Source of the DNA: Ferrovibrio sp965278975
GTDB taxonomy: Bacteria; Pseudomonadota; Alphaproteobacteria; Ferrovibrionales; Ferrovibrionaceae
Direction: 5' to 3'
NCBI RefSeq assembly: GCF_965278975.1
Contig: NZ_OZ257126.1
Location: 2,418,001-2,482,000 of the forward strand
DNA length: 64,000 nucleotides
The notes under the pieces were generated by a model. The model worked only from the letters and a program-made list of their open reading frames with translations. It was not told where the DNA came from and ran no database searches. Every line of letters starts with the position of its first letter. The first letter of the stretch is position 1. Below, piece after piece: positions 61,264 to 64,000 of this stretch. The position numbers and the translations under genes are program-made.

Positions 61264-62544
61264 ATGTTCGAAGCTTTTGTATGGCGTGGTGCCATTGGCG
61301 CCATGCTGATGCTGGTTGCCACGATCGGCATCCCGGTTATGGCTCAACCGACGCTCGCACAGCCTGCTTTGGGCAGCGAGTTGCCCTTGCTGCTGGCGAC
61401 GGCACGCAGCCAGCATCCCGATATCGCGTTCGCAGCCCTTGAGCGCGACATGGCGATGGCCCGCGCCTCAGCGGCCGACAGCCTTGCCGACCCAACCTTC
61501 CGGGTCGAATTCAACGACAACACGCGCTCATCCGGCCTGCTGCCCGACCAGCTTGGCTACCGCAAATACATGCTGGAACAGAGCTTCCCATTGGGTGGCA
61601 AACGCGACTTGCGCCGCAACATCGCCGATGCCGATACGGCGGATGCGCAGGCGCGTCAGGAGCTGGTTGCCAACGAACTGGTCGCGCGGATCAAAGCGGC
61701 CCAGGCACAGCGTTTTCTTGCTCAAGCGGGTCTGCGCATCCTCAATGAACAGCGTGGCCTGCTGGACCGCATTGTCGAGGCAGCAGATCGTGGCTATGCG
61801 CAAGGGCGGATCGGACAGGAAGGTGCGCTCAACAGCCGCCTGGCCCGGAACCGGCTCGAAACCGAGATTGCGCGCCTGCAGGGCGATGTACGCCAGTTCG
61901 ATGCCCGCCTGAATGGGCTGCTTGGCAGAGATGCTGGTGCCGACCTGCAGCCGCCGCTCGGGCTGGCTCCGATGCCGAGGCCCGAGCGGCTGCAGTTCGA
62001 CAGCCTGATGATCGAAGCGCTCGACCGCAACCCGCAATTCCGTCAGCTGGCCGCCCGCGGCACCGGCGCCGATGCCAGGCGGCGGCTTGCCGATGCCGAC
62101 TGGGTGCCAGACGTGTCGCTTGGCGTAGGTACGATCGAACGGGATCTCGGGGTCCGGGCCTATGAGGCTTATGTCACCCTGAACATTCCGCTGCGCGGCG
62201 GTCTGCGGGATGCCAAGAAGAACGAGGCGATTGCCGAACAGAGCGCTGTTCGGGTCCAGCGCCAGGCCATTGAACTGGAACTGGCCGCAACTCTGCGCGA
62301 GATGCTGGCCGGTCTGGAGGCTCAGCGGCGCATCGAGAGTTTAAGTGGTGGCAGCATCCTGTCCCAGGCTCGGGCAGCCCTGACTGCCCAGTTGCGCGCC
62401 TATGAGCAGGGTAGCGGCGGCTTCGCTGACCTGGTTCAGGCGCAGAGCCGGCTGCGCGAAGTCGAACTGGATGGCATCCGGGCCCAGGCCGAACAACGCC
62501 GGCTGCTGGCCGAAATCGAACGTCTGGTCGGAGGTGACCTATGA
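61264..62544 (+). CDS. CusC-like TolC-family outer-membrane protein
   Basis: A 426-aa outer-membrane channel subunit with a signal peptide (cleavage near VMAQP) and two TolC repeats (LLATARSQHPDIAFAALERDM, then FQALDRNPQFRQLA-like and DADWVPDVSLGVG). It overlaps the adaptor gene by 4 bases. It provides the outer-membrane exit of the Cus-type pump. Confidence 0.88.
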   Translation: MFEAFVWRGAIGAMLMLVATIGIPVMAQPTLAQPALGSELPLLLATARSQHPDIAFAALERDMAMARASAADSLADPTFRVEFNDNTRSSGLLPDQLGYRKYMLEQSFPLGGKRDLRRNIADADTADAQARQELVANELVARIKAAQAQRFLAQAGLRILNEQRGLLDRIVEAADRGYAQGRIGQEGALNSRLARNRLETEIARLQGDVRQFDARLNGLLGRDAGADLQPPLGLAPMPRPERLQFDSLMIEALDRNPQFRQLAARGTGADARRRLADADWVPDVSLGVGTIERDLGVRAYEAYVTLNIPLRGGLRDAKKNEAIAEQSAVRVQRQAIELELAATLREMLAGLEAQRRIESLSGGSILSQARAALTAQLRAYEQGSGGFADLVQAQSRLREVELDGIRAQAEQRRLLAEIERLVGGDL

Positions 62545-63872
62545 TTCGCCCTCAATTCATCCTGGCCGGCGTCGCGATTGCGACACTGGCTGGTGTTGGC
62601 GGCTACGCCCTGGGAACGCACGGCCTACCAGCAGCAATTCGTGGCAAGGACACCACTATGTCAGCCATGACATCGAGCCAGCCGGCTGGAGAAGCGCAGA
62701 AGGCTGAAAAGAAGCTGCTCTATTTCCGCAACCCGATGGGCCTGCCTGATGTCTCCCCCACCCCAAAGAAAGACTGGATGGGCATGGATTACATCCCTGT
62801 CTATGAAGGTGAGGAAGAAGGACCTGATCGCGGCATCAAGCTCAGTCCGCAGAAGATCCAACTGCTCGGCGTCCGCACCGAAGATGCCCGCAGCCGCATG
62901 CTGTCCAGGCCGGTGCGCGCGACTGCAAGCTTCCAGTTCGACGAACGCCGCCAGGTCGATGTGACGGTCAAATACGAGGCCTGGATCGAGAAACTGCTCG
63001 TCAATGCGACCGGCGAGCCGGTCAAGGCCGGCCAAACCATGATGCTGGTCTACAGCCCGGCCATGGTGCAGGCCCAGGAGGAATACCTGCTGGCCGCACG
63101 CCTGCGCGATGAGGCACCTTCCGATGACCGGGCCGTGCGCAATGACGCGGAACGCCTCGTCCAGGGGGCGCTGGCACGGCTGCGCAACCTCGATCTGCCC
63201 AAAGCTGTCCAGGACCGCCTGGTACGCATCGGCCAGGTCAGCCGGCAATTCGCCATTGCCGCCCCCATGCAGGGTCTCGTGATGGACAAGGCCGTGGTCG
63301 AAGGCATGCGCATCATGCCAGGCGAACGGCTTTACCGCCTGGTGGATGACAGCCAGCTCTGGTTGCAGGCTGAGGTATACGAGCAGGACCTGGGTCTGAT
63401 CAAACCGGGCCAGCCGGTCGAGATCGCAGTGAATGCCTATCCCAACCGCAAATTCGCCGGCAAGGTCGCCTTCATCTATCCGACGGTGAACCGCGACACC
63501 CGCACCGCCCGGGTGCGAATCGAGGTGCCCAATCCGGATGGTGCGCTCAAGGCCGAGATGTATGCCTCGGTGCTGCTGAATACCCAGGCCGTCACCGAAG
63601 AGACGCTGGCCATCCCCGAAAGCGCGGTGATCGACAGTGGCCGACGCCAGATCGTCATCGTCGATATCGGCATGGGCCGGTTCGATCCGCGCGAGGTCAA
63701 GCTGGGGGCCCGCGGTGATGGCTATATCGAAGTGCGCGACGGTCTAGATGAGGGCGAGGCCGTGGTGGTGCAGGCGAACTTCCTGCTGGATGCCGAAGCC
63801 AATCTGAAAGCGGCCCTGCAATCATTTGCACCGCCATCGGCAGCGCAGTCGGGCCAGGAGGCGCCGAAATGA
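62541..63872 (+). CDS. cusB: CusB-like RND periplasmic adaptor
   Basis: A 443-aa membrane-fusion protein. The N-terminus has a membrane anchor, then the metal-binding motif (YFRNPMGLPDVSPTPKKDWMGMDYIPVYEG) with Met residues typical of CusB. The barrel and hairpin domains follow (YEAWIEKLLV, YSPAMVQAQEEYL). It overlaps the CusA start by 4 bases (ATGA). Confidence 0.9.
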   Translation: MIRPQFILAGVAIATLAGVGGYALGTHGLPAAIRGKDTTMSAMTSSQPAGEAQKAEKKLLYFRNPMGLPDVSPTPKKDWMGMDYIPVYEGEEEGPDRGIKLSPQKIQLLGVRTEDARSRMLSRPVRATASFQFDERRQVDVTVKYEAWIEKLLVNATGEPVKAGQTMMLVYSPAMVQAQEEYLLAARLRDEAPSDDRAVRNDAERLVQGALARLRNLDLPKAVQDRLVRIGQVSRQFAIAAPMQGLVMDKAVVEGMRIMPGERLYRLVDDSQLWLQAEVYEQDLGLIKPGQPVEIAVNAYPNRKFAGKVAFIYPTVNRDTRTARVRIEVPNPDGALKAEMYASVLLNTQAVTEETLAIPESAVIDSGRRQIVIVDIGMGRFDPREVKLGARGDGYIEVRDGLDEGEAVVVQANFLLDAEANLKAALQSFAPPSAAQSGQEAPK

Positions 63873-64000
63873 TTGCCGCCCTGATCCGCTGGTCGACCCG
63901 CAACATCTTCCTGGTGCTGTTTGCAACCCTGTTCCTGAGCGCGGCCGGCCTTGTTGCACTAAGCCGGCTGCCGCTCGATGCCATCCCGGACCTCTCCGAT
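63869..64000 (+). CDS. cusA: CusA-like Cu/Ag efflux RND transporter (3' truncated by window)
   Basis: Only the first 44 codons lie in the window: IRWSTRNIFLVLFATLFLSAAG is the first membrane helix and LSRLPLDAIPDLSD the start of the periplasmic loop, as in heavy-metal RND pumps. It follows cusB by overlap. Most of the protein lies beyond 64000. Confidence 0.85.
   Translation, partial: MIAALIRWSTRNIFLVLFATLFLSAAGLVALSRLPLDAIPDLSD

Noticed and set aside
1..64000. CRISPR array, rRNA operon or insertion sequence with terminal repeats
   Set aside because: No regularly spaced repeats, rRNA sequence or transposase was seen.

Overview
The window is high-GC DNA of an alphaproteobacterial type, and I would guess Rhodospirillales-like. 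The reasons are the AapJ-type amino-acid binding protein, the Liv/CaiB/acyl-CoA carboxylase gene style, and the strong G/C third-position bias. The species cannot be fixed from sequence alone. The middle (about 28.5-40.5 kb) is visibly richer in A+T and looks acquired.

Layout. (1) 1-2743: end of a branched-chain-type ABC transporter (two ATPases) and an acyl-CoA ligase. (2) 3061-10381: a lasso-peptide biosynthetic cluster. The + strand carries a 55-aa precursor, an HprK-like kinase, a sulfotransferase, the PqqD-like RRE protein (B1) and the transglutaminase-like leader protease (B2). A convergent four-gene - operon carries two Fe(II)/2-oxoglutarate oxygenases, an ATP-grasp protein and the asparagine-synthetase-like cyclase (C). 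The predicted core is GKPNQWPSEASPGTGS, with a Gly1-Glu9 ring and a C-terminal Ser. (3) 10695-19059: a catabolic operon with a PotDABC-like importer, RidA, a threonine-synthase-like PLP enzyme, an enolase-superfamily enzyme, a D-2-hydroxyacid dehydrogenase and a convergent GntR regulator. Similar operator-like sequences lie before this operon and before the following AapJ-like gene. (4) 20530-26944: an NMT1-type binding protein, an amidase, a CoA-transferase, a biotin carrier, a carboxyltransferase and a second GntR regulator.

(5) 27069-about 40538: an integrative element. Its left end is a 3' fragment of tRNA-Gly(CCC), followed by evenly spaced TAGAC repeats, a tyrosine integrase, an excisionase-like protein, a candidate Rep protein, a DUF927 ATPase, a giant DUF4011-helicase-Vsr-like-nuclease-DUF3320 protein (antiphage type) and a DUF2971 protein. 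The right end was not found; the metal genes could also be cargo.

(6) 40539-64000: a heavy-metal and copper resistance region. It has a Czc-type RND system on the - strand, whose outer-membrane gene is broken by an exact 59-bp tandem duplication. Next come a MerR-controlled transglutaminase/HMA-CDF/lspA operon, a class III cyclase, a CopZ-like chaperone, a Cu-type P-ATPase, then a long + operon with a TolC lipoprotein, multicopper oxidase, cupredoxin, CusF-like protein and CusCBA (CusA cut by the window end). Three promoters with the MerR-type 19-bp spacer are visible, but only one MerR gene lies in the window.

All functions are read from motifs and context; no database search was possible.
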